A stretch of DNA of 64,000 nucleotides, taken from positions 69,490,941-69,554,940 of the forward strand of contig CM057467.1 of assembly GCA_030035585.1 (NCBI GenBank). Reading direction: 5' to 3'. Of this stretch, positions 49,088 to 61,123 are shown piece by piece (within the stretch, counting starts at the first letter, position 1; the number at the start of each line of letters is the position of its first letter). Below the pieces are notes generated by a model. It made no database searches. It was not told the DNA's origin and saw only the letters and a program-made list of their open reading frames with translations. The position numbers were made by a program, and so were the translations under genes. This stretch comes from Dugong dugon. Lineage: Eukaryota; Chordata; Mammalia; Sirenia; Dugongidae.

Positions 49088-50354
49088 TGTACAGATATAT
49101 GAGGCCTATAAATAGGCAACATCTGCAAAATGTTCTCTCCTTACTTATGTCACATATCTGTTAATGCTAAAGAAGAAATGAAGTGTTTATTAAACACCTA
49201 TGCTGATGTTTTCATATTCCATGATTTTAAAAATATAAGTGCCGCACAGATATGATGAATTGGTGATATTATAATTTTTGCTTACTTTTTTTTTTTCTTT
49301 TATGACCTGAAGATTTTTTTTTCCAGACCTGGAGCTCAGGTCTAATCATTTGTCTGCTCAAGATAGAAACAATCAAGTACTAGCCTGTGGGCCTGAATAG
49401 CCTCCTAGACCTTTGTAATCATGGAGACATAGTCCCAAAATGTCTGGTCCCTGGAGGCCTGGGCATGTTTGCCCTTTAAGAATGGTGCATCTGGTAGGAT
49501 GGGGAAGGGAGTGGGGACAGGAAGATAGGCACCAGCTTTATGACAGAACATAGCTAGGGGGAGGATGATCATGCAGTAGGAAAGTAATTGCCAATGCAAA
49601 TAATCCAATCCTTCTCTGGTGGCCAATGTCTTATGTTCACAGTTTCCTGGCATCTAGCAAGGATCCTAGTTAAATAGTGTTGGTTAGGGAGTTGGTAACC
49701 ATAATTTCTAGCTGCAAGGCATACTGACAAGTGACTTTCCCCTTAATTGACTTGGCTTCCACAGGCAGCATTATCTCAGGGCTTGCCTAGATTACATTCT
49801 TGCAATGGATCAGAATTTTAAATTTCTTCAAATTATATCATATATACCTGCCATATAGCATGTATAGCTGCAAATATGTGGTTTCATCCTCCCATCACCC
49901 ACCTGCAAATACACAGGATTTGTAGTTACAGGCATAAAATGAGGCTTTTAGTTAATTTGAATGGACATGGCTACTTTCCTAGCATTATTCCTAGTGTTTT
50001 CTCTCTCTCTCTGTATGTGTGTAACATACATACAGGTACATATGTGTGTATAGTGAGATTATTCTTATCTTGGGGTTGGGGTAGAAGTAGTATCAGATTT
50101 TCTGGGAGCATGTGTTTGGAAAGCATATTTAATACTATTTTATGTTTAAAAAATGAAAAATAACCTATTTTATAAGACAAATTATGGAAAATGAAGCTTG
50201 GATATCCTCTTGGTAGGATAAAAGATTGGAAACACTGTTACAGAGGGCTGTAGGATCCTATAAGGTCAGAGAAGGAAGGGCACTTTGAGATTATTTTAGA
50301 TTATTCAGTATGTTTCTTGAAGGTTTTATAGTTTTTAAATAGTTACACTTTTTT

Positions 50355-50721
50355 TAATGTAATTTTTAATTGACTCTAACGTAGTGTACAACTCAACAAA
50401 TTTTCAAATAGTGAACATACCAGGTAACCAGTACCCAGAAAAAGAAACAGAACATTACTGGCACCCCAGCAATCTATATTTTTTTTTTTTTATTGTACTT
50501 CAGGTGAAGGCTTACAGAACAAATAGTTTCTAATGAAACAGTAGTACACATATTGTTTTATGACATTGGTTAACAAACCCACAACATGTCAACCCTCTAA
50601 CTTTTCAATCTTTTTTTTTGGTGAAAATACACATAGCCAAAGATACACCATTTCAAAAATTTCTACATGCACAGTTCAGTGACACTGACTACGCTCTTCC
50701 AATCGTGCTGTTATTCTCCCT
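50355..50721 (-). mobile_element. Stack of three L1 3' ends
   Basis: 50355-50470 is an old L1M-type 3' UTR (AACATACCAGGTAACCAGTA, AACAGAACATTACTGGCACC). 50471-50608 is a short young L1 3' end after a T run (ATTGTACTTCAGGTGAAGGC). 50609-50721 is another L1 3' end (GGTGAAAATACACATAGCCA), the reverse of the one near 44400. Confidence 0.75.
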
Positions 50722-51645
50722 TAAGATGAAGGCTTACAGAACAAAATAGTTTCTCATTTAACAATTACTACAAATGTTGCCCTATGACAATGGTTAACAA
50801 TCTCACAACACATCAACAATATCCTTACCCAACCTTGGGATCCCTATCACCAGCTTCCTTGTCTCCTTCTACCTTCTGGCCCTTGTCACTGGACTCCTGT
50901 ACCTTGTTAGTCTCATTTGGTTTTACGGGGCTGTCCACTCCCAGGCTGAACAGTGAACCTCAGAGATAACTTCACCACTGAGCTAAAAGGGTGTCTGGGG
51001 GCCATACTGTTGGAGTTTCTCCAGTCTCCTTTAGGCCAGTAAATCTGGTCTTTTTTTTGTGAGTTAGAATTATGTTCTGCATCCTTCTCCAGCTCTGTCC
51101 AGAACCCTCTGTTGTGAGCCTGGTCAGAGCAGTCAGTGGTGGTAGCCGGGCACCATCTAGCTGTACTGGACTCGGTCCGGTGGAGGCCTTGGTAGCTGTG
51201 GACCATTAGACCTTCAGAGTAATCTTTTCCTTGTATCTTGTTCTCTTCATTCTCCCTTGCTCCCGAAGGGATGAGACCAGTGGAGTATCTTAGATGGCCG
51301 CTCACAGGCTTTTAAGACCCCAGACACTACTCACCAAGGTCGAATGTAGAGCATTGTCTTTATAAGCTGTGTTATGCCAACTGAGCTAGATGTTCCCTGA
51401 GACCATGGTCCCCACAGCCCTCTGCCCAGCAATTCAGTCCCTCAGGGAGTTTGGATGTGTCTGTGGGGCTTCCATGACCTTTCCTTGTACAAGTTGTGCT
51501 AGTTTCCCCTGTATTGTGTACTATCTCACCCTTCACCCAACATTCCACTTATCTATTACCTATGTAGTATTTCCCCCCCACCCCACCCATCCTTGGTAAC
51601 CAACAAAGATTGTTACTTTTTGTGTCTGAACTTTTTCGTGGGTTT

Positions 51646-53032
51646 TTACAATAGAGGTCTCATACAATATTTGTCCTTTTGTGATTGACTTATTTCACTC
51701 AGCATAATGTCCTCCAGTTTCATCCATGTTATGAGATGATTCACAGATTCATCATTGTTCTTTCTCGTTGCATAGTACTCCACTGTGTGTACGTACCATA
51801 GTTTGTTTATCCATTCATCTGTTGATGGGTATTTAGGTTGTTTCCATCTTTTTGCTATTATGAACAATGCTGCCATGAACATAGGTGTGCATATCTCTAT
51901 TCGAGTGACGACACTTTATTTCTCTAGGATATATTCCTAGGAGTGGAATTGCTGGATCTAATGGTATGTCTATTTCTAGCTTTCTGAGGAAGCACCATAT
52001 CATCTTCCAAAATGGTTGTATCATTTTGCATTCCCACCAGCAGTGCATAAGAGTTCCGATCTCCCCGCAGCCCCTCCAACATTTGTTATTTCCAGTGTTT
52101 TTGATTCGTGCCAGTAATGCCGGGGTGAGATGGTATCTCATTGTGGTTTTCATTTGCATTTCTCTAATGGCTAGTGATCACGAGCATTTCCTCATGTGTC
52201 TGCTGGCCATTTGAATGTCTTCTTTGGTGAAGTGTCTGTTGATTTCCTTTGCCCATTTTTTAATAGGATTATTTGTCTTTTTGTTGTAGAGGTGTTGGAT
52301 TTTCTTGTAGATTATGGAGATTAGACCTTTGTCTGACTTGGACTGTCCAGAAATTTTTTCCCAGTCTGTAGGTTCTCTTTTTACTCTTTTGGTGAAGTCT
52401 TTTGAAGAGCATAGGTGTTTGATTTTTAGAAGATCCCAGTTAACTAGCTTATCTGTTGGGGTTTGTGCATTGATGTCTGTGGTTTGTATCCTGTTAATGC
52501 CATGTATTAAGGCCTAAAGTGTTGGTCCTATTTTTTCTTCTATGAACTTTATAGTTTTAGGCTTTATATTCAGGTCTGTGATCCATTTTGAAGTAGTTTT
52601 TGTATACGGTGTGAGGTATGGGTCCTGTTTCCTTTTTTTGCACATGGATATCCAGTTTTACCAGCACCATTTGTTAAAAAAACCGTCTTTTCCCCATTTG
52701 ATGGACTTTGGGCCCTTGTCGAAGTTGAGGTGACTGTAGGTGGATGGATTTACATCTGGGTTCTCAATTCTGTTCCATTGGTCAATGTATCTGTCGTTGT
52801 ACCAGTAGCAGGCTGTTTTGACTACTGTAGCTATATAGTAGGTTCTGAAGTCAGGTAGTGTGAGTCCTCCAACTTTCTTCTTCTTCAGTAGTGCTTTACT
52901 TATTCGGGGCTTCTTCCCTTTCCATATAAAGTTAATGATTAGTTTTTCCATCTCTTTGAAGAATGTTGTTGGTATTTGGATCGGGATTGCGTTGTATTTG
53001 TAAATTGCTTTGGGTAGAATTGCCATTTTCAC
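51646..53032 (-). pseudogene. L1 ORF2 C-terminal region (broken)
   Basis: Frame pieces on the minus strand: 52658-53032 with [20 protein letters not shown] and [17 protein letters not shown], 51833-52159 with [20 protein letters not shown], and 51646-51882 with [20 protein letters not shown]. These follow the normal ORF2 order after the RT domain, but in different frames. Confidence 0.88.
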
Positions 53033-53283
53033 AATGTCGAGTCTGCCTATCCATGAGCATGGTATGTTTTTCCATTTATGTTGATCCCTTTGGGTTTCAT
53101 GCAGTAGTGTTTTGTAGTTTTCTTTGTATAGGTCTTTTACATCCCTGGTCAGATTTATTCCTAAGTATTTTGTCTTTTTAGGGGCTATTATAAATGGTAT
53201 TGTTTTCCTGATTTCCTTTTCATCGTTCTCCTTATTGGTGTATAGGAATCCAACTGATTTTTGAATGTTTATCCTGTATCCTG

Positions 53284-54276
53284 CTACTCTGCTGAATCTA
53301 TTAGTTCCAGCAGATTTCTCATGGAGTCTTTAGGGTTTTCTATGTATAGTATCATATCATCTGCAAACAGGGACGGTTTAACTTCTTCATTACCAATTTG
53401 GATGCCCTTGATTTCTTTTTCTTGCCTTATTGCTCTAGCTAGAACTTCCAGCACAATGTTAAATAGGAGTGGTGATAAAGGGCATCCTTGTCTTGTTCCT
53501 GTTTTCAAGAGGAATGTTTTCAGCCTCTCTCCATTAAGAATGATGTTGGCCATTGGTTTTGCATAGATGCCCTTTATTATGTTGAGAAATTTCCCTTCCA
53601 TACCTATTTGATTGAGAGTTTTTATCAGGAATGGGTGTTGGACTTTGTCAGATGCCTTTTCTGCATCAGTTGAGGTGATCATGTGATTCTTTCCTTTCCT
53701 TTTATTTCTGTGGTGGATTACGTTGATTGATTTTCTAATGTTGAACCATCCTTGCGTACCTCGTATGAATCCTTCTTGGTCCTGGTGTATTATTTTTTGG
53801 GTATGATGCTGAATTCTATTGGCTAGTATTTTGTTTAGAATTTTTGCATCTATATTCATGAGAGATATTGGTCTGTAATTTTCTTTTTTTGTGACGTCCT
53901 TGCCTGGTTTTGGTATCAGCGTTATGCTGGCTTCATAGAATGAATTTGGAAGTGTTGCTTCCTCTTCTATGCTCTGAAATAGCTTGAGTAGTACTGGTAC
54001 AAGCTCTTCTGTAAATGTTTTGTGGAATTCTCCAGTGAAGCCATCTGGGCCAGGGCTTTTTTCTCTTGGGAGTTTTTTTATTACCTTTTCAATCTCTTCT
54101 CTTGTTATGGGTCTGTTCAGATTTTCAACATCACTTTGTTGTAGTTTGGGTAGGCCATATGTTTCTAGAAATTTATCCATTTCCTCTAGGTTTTCAAATT
54201 TGTTGGAGTATAGTTTTTCATAATATTCTGTTATAATCCTTTTTATTTCAGTTAGGTCTGTTGTAATGTCCCCCAT
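53284..54276 (-). pseudogene. L1 ORF2 reverse transcriptase region
   Basis: 330 residues open on the minus strand. Visible RT blocks are [55 protein letters not shown] and the catalytic [11 protein letters not shown], which is intact here. The frame ends at ELIDSAE; the homologous site in the L1 at 3478 reads ELIERFSRV. On the + strand, 53295-53305 lacks four bases present at 5940-5955, and this explains the frameshift. Confidence 0.92.
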
Positions 54277-54481
54277 TTCATTTCTTATTTGGGTTATTTG
54301 TGTTGTCTCCTGTTTTTCTTTTGTCAGTCTGGCCAGTGGTTTGTTGATTTTGTTGATTCTTTCAAAGAACCAACTTTTGGTTTTGTTGATTCTTTCTATT
54401 GTTTTTCTGTTCTCTATTTCATTTATTTCTGCTCTGATCTTTACTATTTCCTTTTTTCCTGTGGTTGTGGGCTTTTTGTTG

Positions 54482-55465
54482 CTATTCTCTTTCTATTTGT
54501 TTGAGTTCTGTAGTTAATGTTTTGATTTTGTCCCTTTGTTCTTTTTTGATATGTGCATCTATTGCTATAAATTGTCCTCTGAGGACTGCCTTTGCTGTGT
54601 CCCAACGGTTTTGGTGTGATGTGTTTTCATTCTCATTTGATTCTAGGAATTTTTTGATTCCATCTCTGATTTCTTCTATTACCCAGTGATGTGTAAGCAG
54701 GGTATTATTCAGTTTCCATGTAATTAATTTTTTTTCCTTGCTCTTTCTATTGTTAGTTTCTACCTTGATGGCATTGCGGTCAGAGAAGATATTTTGAATT
54801 ATGTCATCGTTTTGGATCTTGTTGAGGATTGTTCTGTGGTGTAAGATGTAGTCTGTTCTGGAGAACATTCCATGTGCATTGGAAAAGAATGTGTACTTTG
54901 CAGCGGTTGAATGGAGTGTTCTATATATGTCTATGAGGTCAGGTTGGCTGATTGTGCCCTTTAGGTCTTCTGTATCTTTGCTGAGTTTCTTCTTAGTTGT
55001 TCTGTCCTTTACTGAGAGTGGTGTGTTGAAGTCTCCTACTATTATTGTGGAACTGTCAATTTCTGTTTTCAGTGTTGTTATAGTTTGTTTTATGTATTTT
55101 GGAGCCCTGTCATTGGGTGCATAGATGTTTATTATGGTTATGTCTTCATGATGGATCGTCCCCTTAATCAGTATATAGTGTCCTTCTTTGTCTTTTATGG
55201 TAGATTTTGTTTTAAAATCTGTTTGGTCTGAGATTAGAATTGCCACTCCTGTTCTTTTTTGGTAGTTGTTAGCTTGATATATTTTTTTCCAACCTTTGAC
55301 TTTTAATAAATTCACATCTTTGTTTCTAAGGTGTGTCTCCTGTAGACAGCATATTGATGGATCCTGTTTTCTTATCCATTCTGTCACTCTCCATCTCTTT
55401 ATGGGTGCATTGAGTCCATTTACATTCAGTGTAATTATTGATAGATGTGAGTTTGTTGCTGTCAT
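54482..55465 (-). pseudogene. L1 ORF2 endonuclease domain
   Basis: 327 residues from the usual ORF2 start region. AP-endonuclease motifs present: LNVNGLNAPIKRW (Asn14-type), CCLQETHL (Glu), YAPNDRAPKY, VGDFNTPL (Asp-x-Asn), SRTDYILHH (Asp). The final motif reads FSDRNAIKVE where active L1 has SDH, so the catalytic His is Arg. It is one frame off from the RT piece at 54276, so ORF2 is broken between them. Confidence 0.92.
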
Positions 55466-55889
55466 TTCGTAGTGCTTTTTTTTGTGGTGCTGAAGTTTTC
55501 TTTGTTCTTCTTACTCTCTTGTGCTGAGTTACTTTTGTTTGTGGATTTTTTTTTTCATTTCTTTTGTTTTTGTGTGTTTTGTTTTTGCTGAGACTTTATG
55601 TTTTTCCTCTTTTTTTTATTAGTATGTTTGTGAACTTTCTTTGTGGTTACCATGAATTTTACCCTTATCTTTCTAAGTTTGAAGCAGTCTACCATTACTT
55701 GGTATCGCCTTGCCTTCCTCTCCATTAGAAGGTTCTATACCTATGCCGTTTATTCCCTCTTTTATTGTTTTGATGTTGTGTTCATTTACTGATTAACTGC
55801 TCTGATTCCCTGTTGTATTTCTTTTGGTTTTGGATAGTCCTCGAGAGGTCATTTCCTAGATTGGTATCTGGCTGGTATGATCCTGCGTC

Positions 55890-56729
55890 CTAGCTTCTGT
55901 CTGTGAGCTGAGGCTGTTTGTCCTCAAATCGAAGAACTCCCTTTAATAATTCATGTAAGTTTGGTTGGACTTTTACATATTCCGTTAATTTCTGTTTATC
56001 TGGAAATGACCTAATTTCACCATCAAATTTGAATGAGAGTTTTGCAGGATACATTATTCTTGGCTGGCGATTTTTTTCTTTCAGGATTTTATATGTGTCA
56101 TCCCATTGCCTTTTTGCCTGCGTGGTTTCTGCCGAATAATCTGAGCATAGTCTTATTGTTTCTCCTCTGTATGTGACTTCTTGTTTTTCATGAGCTGCTG
56201 TCTGGATTCTTTGTTTGTGTTTGGTTTTGGCGAGTGTGATTATGATATACCTTGGTGATTTTCTTTTGGGGTGTCTCCTGTATGGGGTTTGTTGAGCTTC
56301 TTGGATGGCCAGCTTTTCATCTTTCATGATATTGGGGAAGTTTTCTGTCAGCAGTTCTTCAATGATCCTCTCTGTGTTTTCTGTTTTCTCCCACTGTTCT
56401 GGAATTCCAATCACTTGCAAATTTTTGCTTTTGATTGTATCCCACATAATTCTCAGGGTCTCTTCATTTTTCTTTGTTCTTTTTTCTGAGTTTTCCTGAA
56501 ACAGAGTTGCATCCAAGTGTTTGTCTTCAATTCCACTTATCCTGTCTTCCACCGTTTCAAATCTGCCTCTCAGCCCTTCTATGACACCGTCCATTTCTGA
56601 GATCTTGTTGTTTATCTTTTGGATTTCTAATTGTTGTCTTTGTATAATTTCTAGTGGTGAATTTATTTTGGCATTTTGTTCCTGCATTATTTTCCTGAAT
56701 TCTTCCAATTTTTTGTCTGTATTTTCCAT
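55890..56729 (-). pseudogene. L1 ORF1 (truncated open part)
   Basis: 279 residues: a coiled-coil stretch (LEIQKINNKISEMDGVIEGL), the central RNA-recognition region (LQVIGIPEQWEKTENTERII) and the C-terminal domain (PRIMYPAKLSFKFDGEIRSF). An ORF1-like start at about 56883 (MVPVGVQNKTPDDSP on the minus strand) is cut off by stops near 56750-56790, so the N-terminus is separated from this piece. Confidence 0.9.
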
Positions 56730-58169
56730 GAATTTGTCTATTTTTTTCTCTTATTTGTCAGCTTTTTGCGTCAGTTCTTGGAGAACTCTATTAGAGATTT
56801 GAATTCCTTATCAGGTAGTTCTAGTGCATTTTCTTTCACTGGAGAGTCATCTGGTGTTTTATTTTGGACACCTACTGGAACCATCCTGTCCTGTTTTTGT
56901 AAATGTTTTGATATTGTCTGGTGTCTTCAGGGCATTCAGTAGTTATTTTTCTCGTTTATTGATTGTAGATTTGTTTCTTTCATCCCTTTTTTTTTTTTAA
57001 ATTTGACTATGTCTGAGCAGGCAGACTATGTGTTGTTTGCTGTTTGCTCGTCTGTGGGCACAATACTTTTCGCCTCCTTCTCCAATTTGCAGGGTCAGTC
57101 ACTCAGACATGGTACGGCAGGGCAGGTCTGTCTGAAGAGGAGTTCCTGGGACGGGTTGTTTGTGGCACTTACTACAGCCACCAGGGAGGGTCGGTAATCA
57201 GTGTAGGGCAGCTTCCAGTAGGCCGTGCCTGTGCTGCTTGGTGGTGTGATGTCAAGCGCACGGTGCAGGTAGGCAGGATGCAGTGGGGAGATTGTTATGT
57301 GTGGAGCTAAGATAGATATGGGAGAGAGGAGAGAGGAACAGGAGCCAAAAGCATACAAACAAACGAAAAAGAATGCTAGGGGAGCTTGCCGTTGAGTGGA
57401 GAGACGAGAGACTATGAAATGGAGATAAAACAGAAGGGGGAAGAGGAAGAAAAGAAAGAATGAATAAATAAAAATTGGAAAGGCTGAGGAACCATGAAGT
57501 TCTCAGGGAAGTTCTCACGAGTGCAGCTGTGAGGTCTGGGGAAGTCGCTCTCAGGTGTTGCAGTACAGCCTGGCTAGAAGGCGTAGAGGTATACAACGTC
57601 AGGTATTCAGGGTATAGAAAGAGAAGGAAGATATATAGAAATGAGAAATGGTTGTTTTGCCTCCTGCTGGATGCTCCGTGAGGCTGCTTTCTCGTACCCC
57701 CTGTTTGCTGGTCTTCGATAGGAGTCAAAGATGGCAGATCCACGCTGCGTTAGCTGTTAGGGGACCTCTGCATGAATCTCTCCTCGCTCTCCATTCTCTG
57801 CCAGTTTTCTCACTCCATTTGGTGCTTGGCTGAGTTCTTTATCTCTTCATTTGATGTTTTAGGGTTTCAGGATTGTTGTATTCTCTGTTCGGCTTAGTTT
57901 TTCAGATCTTTGCTGTGGAGGGATGGCGTGGTGCTTCTGCCTAGGGCGCCGTTTTGCTGGAACCTCTCTCCCTTTTTTTTTTTTTTTGATAAACATAAGC
58001 TCCCCTGCCCCCAACGCTTTCTGAAATTCTCCCTAAGGCCCCTTCTCATCCGGCCACCAACTGAGAATCACAGATCTAATTTTATCCCTATTTACAGGTG
58101 AAGAGTTTGAGGCCAGAAGAAATTAAAGCAATTTGCCGAGGTTGGTGGAGGAGAGGAGAAGAGGAAGCA

Positions 58170-58440
58170 AGAAAAGGAAACTAGCATAGAGTGAATACCT
58201 GTTCTGTTTTAGGCACTTGCCCAAGTGCTTTACATGAACGACTTGATTTATAATTCTCTTATACTCTTTACATACTCTTATCTTCATTTTACAAATGAGG
58301 AAAGTGAAGCTTAGAGAAGTTAAATAACTTGCTCAGAATCATATAGCTAATAGGTACTAGGTAGAAGATCCACACTGGAGCTCAGGTCTGTTGGCCTGTA
58401 GAGCCTATGTTCTTTTAGTATGATATACTGCCTCTCAGAG
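58170..58440 (-). mobile_element. MIR SINE, nearly complete
   Basis: GCACTTGCCCAAGTGCTTTA, CATTTTACAAATGAGGAAAG, GCTCAGAATCATATAGCTAA. It ends about 160 bp before coding exon 8. Confidence 0.9.
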
Positions 58441-58448
58441 ATGAGGAA

Positions 58449-58459
58449 GGGGGGGGGGG
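58449..58459. repeat. Homopolymer G run (11)
   Basis: Eleven G between AGGAA and CAGAG, about 145 bp before the exon acceptor; length uncertain for sequencing reasons. Confidence 0.85.
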
Positions 58460-58602
58460 CAGAGAAGAGGTTATTATTGCTGCTAGTATTATTAACATAT
58501 GCACTGCCAGATTGTTTTTAGAGCTAAATTTGACAAATATCACTTCGTTGAACACCTGTTTTTTATTTTTGTTTTCTCTCTCCCCCACCTCTTGTTGTCC
58601 AG

Positions 58603-58651
58603 CGCTTCGGGCACCGTGTATACTGCAATGGACGTGGCCACAGGACAGGAG
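58603..58651 (+). CDS. PAK1: PAK1 coding exon 8: glycine-rich loop (residues 283-299)
   Basis: Completes Gly283 and encodes ASGTVYTAMDVATGQE. With the previous exon it forms the nucleotide-binding loop GQGASGTV; Tyr289 corresponds to human Tyr285, a reported JAK2 site. A long pyrimidine tract ending TTGTTGTCCAG precedes it, and the donor is GAG|GTGAGT. The catalytic Lys should come four residues into the next exon, which is outside the window. The exon lies about 640 bp downstream of the 5' end of an antisense L1. Confidence 0.95.
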
Positions 58652-58954
58652 GTGAGTATCTACTGTTGCTCCTTTAGTTCTACTGTTTCTTTTTCTTTTT
58701 GGTTAATTTTTAGCGCTTTTAGCTCACTAGGGATACTTCTTCTAGTTTCTCTTTACATCAGACAGAAAGTAACATGGTAAAACGTGCGGATTTTAGAAAA
58801 GTCACTGTGGCTATGGTGTGGAGAAGAGATTGGAGGAGGTAAGAGTGGACCAGATGAGTCAAGAGGTTATTTTGTAAGTTCAGGTGAGAAATGATGGTTT
58901 GGACTAAGGCGATAGCACACTTATGGATGGAGAAAAGCAGATGAATTTGAGAGA

Positions 58955-59105
58955 TAATAGTTGTTGTTAGCGACTATCTAGTTGGCCCCAAGTCGTGGCG
59001 ACCCATGCACAGTGGAGCAAGATGCTACCTGATCCTGCACTTTCCCTATGATGAGATGCAGATTGGGCTGTTGTGATCTCTAGGGTTTTCACTGACTGAC
59101 AGATG
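58955..59105 (-). mobile_element. RTE-related fragment
   Basis: GTTGTTGTTAGCGACTATCT and CCAAGTCGTGGCGACCCATG resemble the reverse of the RTE/AfroSINE 3' tail, followed by ATCTCTAGGGTTTTCACTGA. Old and degraded. Confidence 0.55.
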
Positions 59106-59879
59106 CTTAGCCAAATATTTAGGTTTGATAGGATTTGGTGATTGACTGAATATGAGGGTGGCTCACAAGTGAGTGATACTATCCAAGGAGAAAGAAAAAT
59201 GGTGGAGATACAGGTATAAAAGAAATTGGATATTGCCTGAGAGACTTTCTTTTGGAAGTCCCTAGTGGACAATTGTTTACCCAAGTTTGGTGCTTTGGAG
59301 AGAAATCTGATATAGAAATAAAAGATTTAAACCCATGTCTCCTGACTTCCAATCTAGTGATCCTCCATTACCCTCTGCCCAGGATTCCATTAGGCATTGA
59401 AGGCCTCATTTATTTGGAGTCAACTCTTTGGCCCTCTCATTTCATTAAGCCAGGAGGACTTTGGCCATATTGGTTTGGCCTTCTGACCCATGATCTTGTC
59501 CTTAATAGAAGGAATCTGTGAAGGGAATATAGAACACTTTGAGTTTCCTTGCATTTTAATCTCTGATTACAGTGCAGGAATGTTGGCAGGCAGTCTGTGG
59601 ATGCAGCTGCCTCAGGGTAGTCCTTTGAGTTCAAAGAGTCTCAGAGGTTGAGAGAAGCAACTTCTCTTCCAGTGAAAATAGAATTAGTCTTCTCTGAGAG
59701 AAGCTGCTAGGAACCACAACAACCCCCCTGGTATACTGGAGAAGTCATGATTAATAGGGATAGCACATATCTCACCGTGCTCTTCTCTTTTACAAGTGTC
59801 TAGTCAAATATTGAGGCTCTACGTAGGGCAAGTCAGCTTTTTTAAAAAATCATCATATGGTTAAGGATTTGTTAATTGT

Positions 59880-60060
59880 TCTTTGAGGTGGAAATCCAAA
59901 GACCTACATGCTTACCTCTAGGAAGTCATTTGACCTCTCTGAGCCTGAATTTTACTTATAAAATGTACATGATGATACATACTTCACAAAAGTTTTAGAA
60001 GAATACAATAAAGCAACGTATGTGAAAATATTTCATAAACTTTTAGAATTACATATTTGT
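59880..60060 (+). mobile_element. MIR SINE (degraded)
   Basis: GAAGTCATTTGACCTCTCTG and AGCCTGAATTTTACTTATAA. Confidence 0.6.
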
Positions 60061-60165
60061 TCACGCATATTTATTCATTGCATAAAGAATTTTCTGAGTG
60101 TTTGCTTTATACCACTCCTTGTGCTAAGAACTATGTGAAAGATTCAGTCCTATGCAAGCACTCAG
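60060..60165 (-). mobile_element. L2 LINE 3'-end fragment
   Basis: CATATTTATTCATTGCATAA and ACTCCTTGTGCTAAGAACTA. Confidence 0.55.
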
Positions 60166-60181
60166 GCATTAAAATCATATA

Positions 60182-60208
60182 TACATTTAGATAGAGAGAT
60201 AGATAGCT
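60182..60208. repeat. Short AGAT-type tract
   Basis: TTAGATAGAGAGATAGATAG at the edge of the following RTE fragment. Confidence 0.5.
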
Positions 60209-60525
60209 GCTGTTGAGTTAGCTCTGATTCATAGCGATCTTATGTATAGCAGAATGAAATGTTGCCAGGTCCTGCATCACTCTCATAATCCTAGCATGTT
60301 TGAGTCCATCCTTGTGGGTACTGTGCCAGTTCATCTCACTGAGGGTCTCCCTCGCCCTCACTGGCCATCTGCTTCACCACACGTGATGTCCTCCTCCAGC
60401 AATTGATCCCTCCTGATGATGTGTCCATAGCAAGCAAGTTAGACAGTGTTATGTTGTGACCCATAAGGTTTTCCACTGGCTAATTTTCACAAGTAGCTCA
60501 CCAGGCCTTTCTTCCTAGGCAATAT
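60205..60525 (-). mobile_element. RTE 3' region fragment
   Basis: GTTGAGTTAGCTCTGATTCA, TCATCTCACTGAGGGTCTCC and TCCTGATGATGTGTCCATAG align with 6225-6450 of the RTE nested in the first L1. The last 90 bp (GGTTTTCCACTGGCTAATTT) are a related tail module. Confidence 0.7.
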
Positions 60526-60639
60526 AAATGTAAGAGACCATCGTTTCCTTTGTGTATATATATATATATAAGTCTTGCAGTGCTGACAGGAGCTTGCCTT
60601 AAAGTGAAAATAATGATAAGGAAAGCAGGATGGTATTAT

Positions 60640-60880
60640 GGTGCCAGTTTTACAGGTGGGAAATTGGAGACAGTGATAAAAGAGAGGAGGTTATACCAAT
60701 CCAAAAAAGAACCTTATGAGGTAGGTAATATTATTTATTTATTTATTTTTTACCAATGAGGAATTTGAGGCTCAAGAAGTTTAAATAACTTTTCTACAAG
60801 GTTGTACTACCAGCAATTAGCAGAGACTAGGTTTTAATCTTCTGACTCCTAATCTCATGCTTTCTGGGCTGCAGGGCCAC
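60640..60880 (-). mobile_element. MIR SINE (degraded)
   Basis: CCTTATGAGGTAGGTAATAT and ATGAGGAATTTGAGGCTCAA, with a (TTTA)n expansion between them. Confidence 0.75.
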
Positions 60881-60925
60881 AGCAGAGCTGATCTTAGGCA
60901 CTAGGGCCCCGTCTTGTCATGTTTC

Positions 60926-61123
60926 TGGCCTCTTGAACCTGATAGTCCAACTCTTAGTCACCCTATAGGACAGAGAAGAACTGTCCCATGGGGTTTCTAA
61001 GGCCGTAATCTTTACAGAAGTAGACTGTCATATCTTTCTCCTGCGGAGCAGTTGGTAGGTTTGAACTGCCAACCTTTTGGTTAACAGCTGAGCACGTAAC
61101 CACTGCACCACCAGGGCTGCTTG
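60926..61123 (-). mobile_element. AfroSINE (long form)
   Basis: CACCCTATAGGACAGAGAAG, GTTTCTAAGGCCGTAATCTT, GTTTGAACTGCCAACCTTTT, CACTGCACCACCAGGGCTGC. Confidence 0.9.

Larger units (their letters stand above)
50722..57966 (-). mobile_element. Nearly full-length L1 LINE, inactive
   Basis: A minus-strand L1 of about 7.2 kb. In its own direction it has a 5' UTR (57966 to about 56900, G-rich), ORF1 (with breaks, to 55890), ORF2 endonuclease (55465-54482), RT (54276-53284), C-terminal pieces, and a 3' UTR to about 50722. It opens GGGAGAGAGGTTCCAGCAAA on the minus strand next to a poly-T tract. Frameshifts in ORF2 and stops in ORF1 rule out activity. It fills most of this PAK1 intron. Confidence 0.93.

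Noticed and set aside
53984-57358. Multiple + strand open frames across the large L1 (for example 53984-54223, 56521-56802, 57044-57310)
   Set aside because: They are reverse-strand shadows of L1 ORF1, ORF2 and 5' UTR with no independent evidence.
57252-57743. 163-residue open frame on the minus strand in the L1 5' UTR
   Set aside because: It lies in the purine-rich non-coding leader of the L1, is low complexity (Ser/Leu/Pro), and has no recognisable domain; an open frame by composition.
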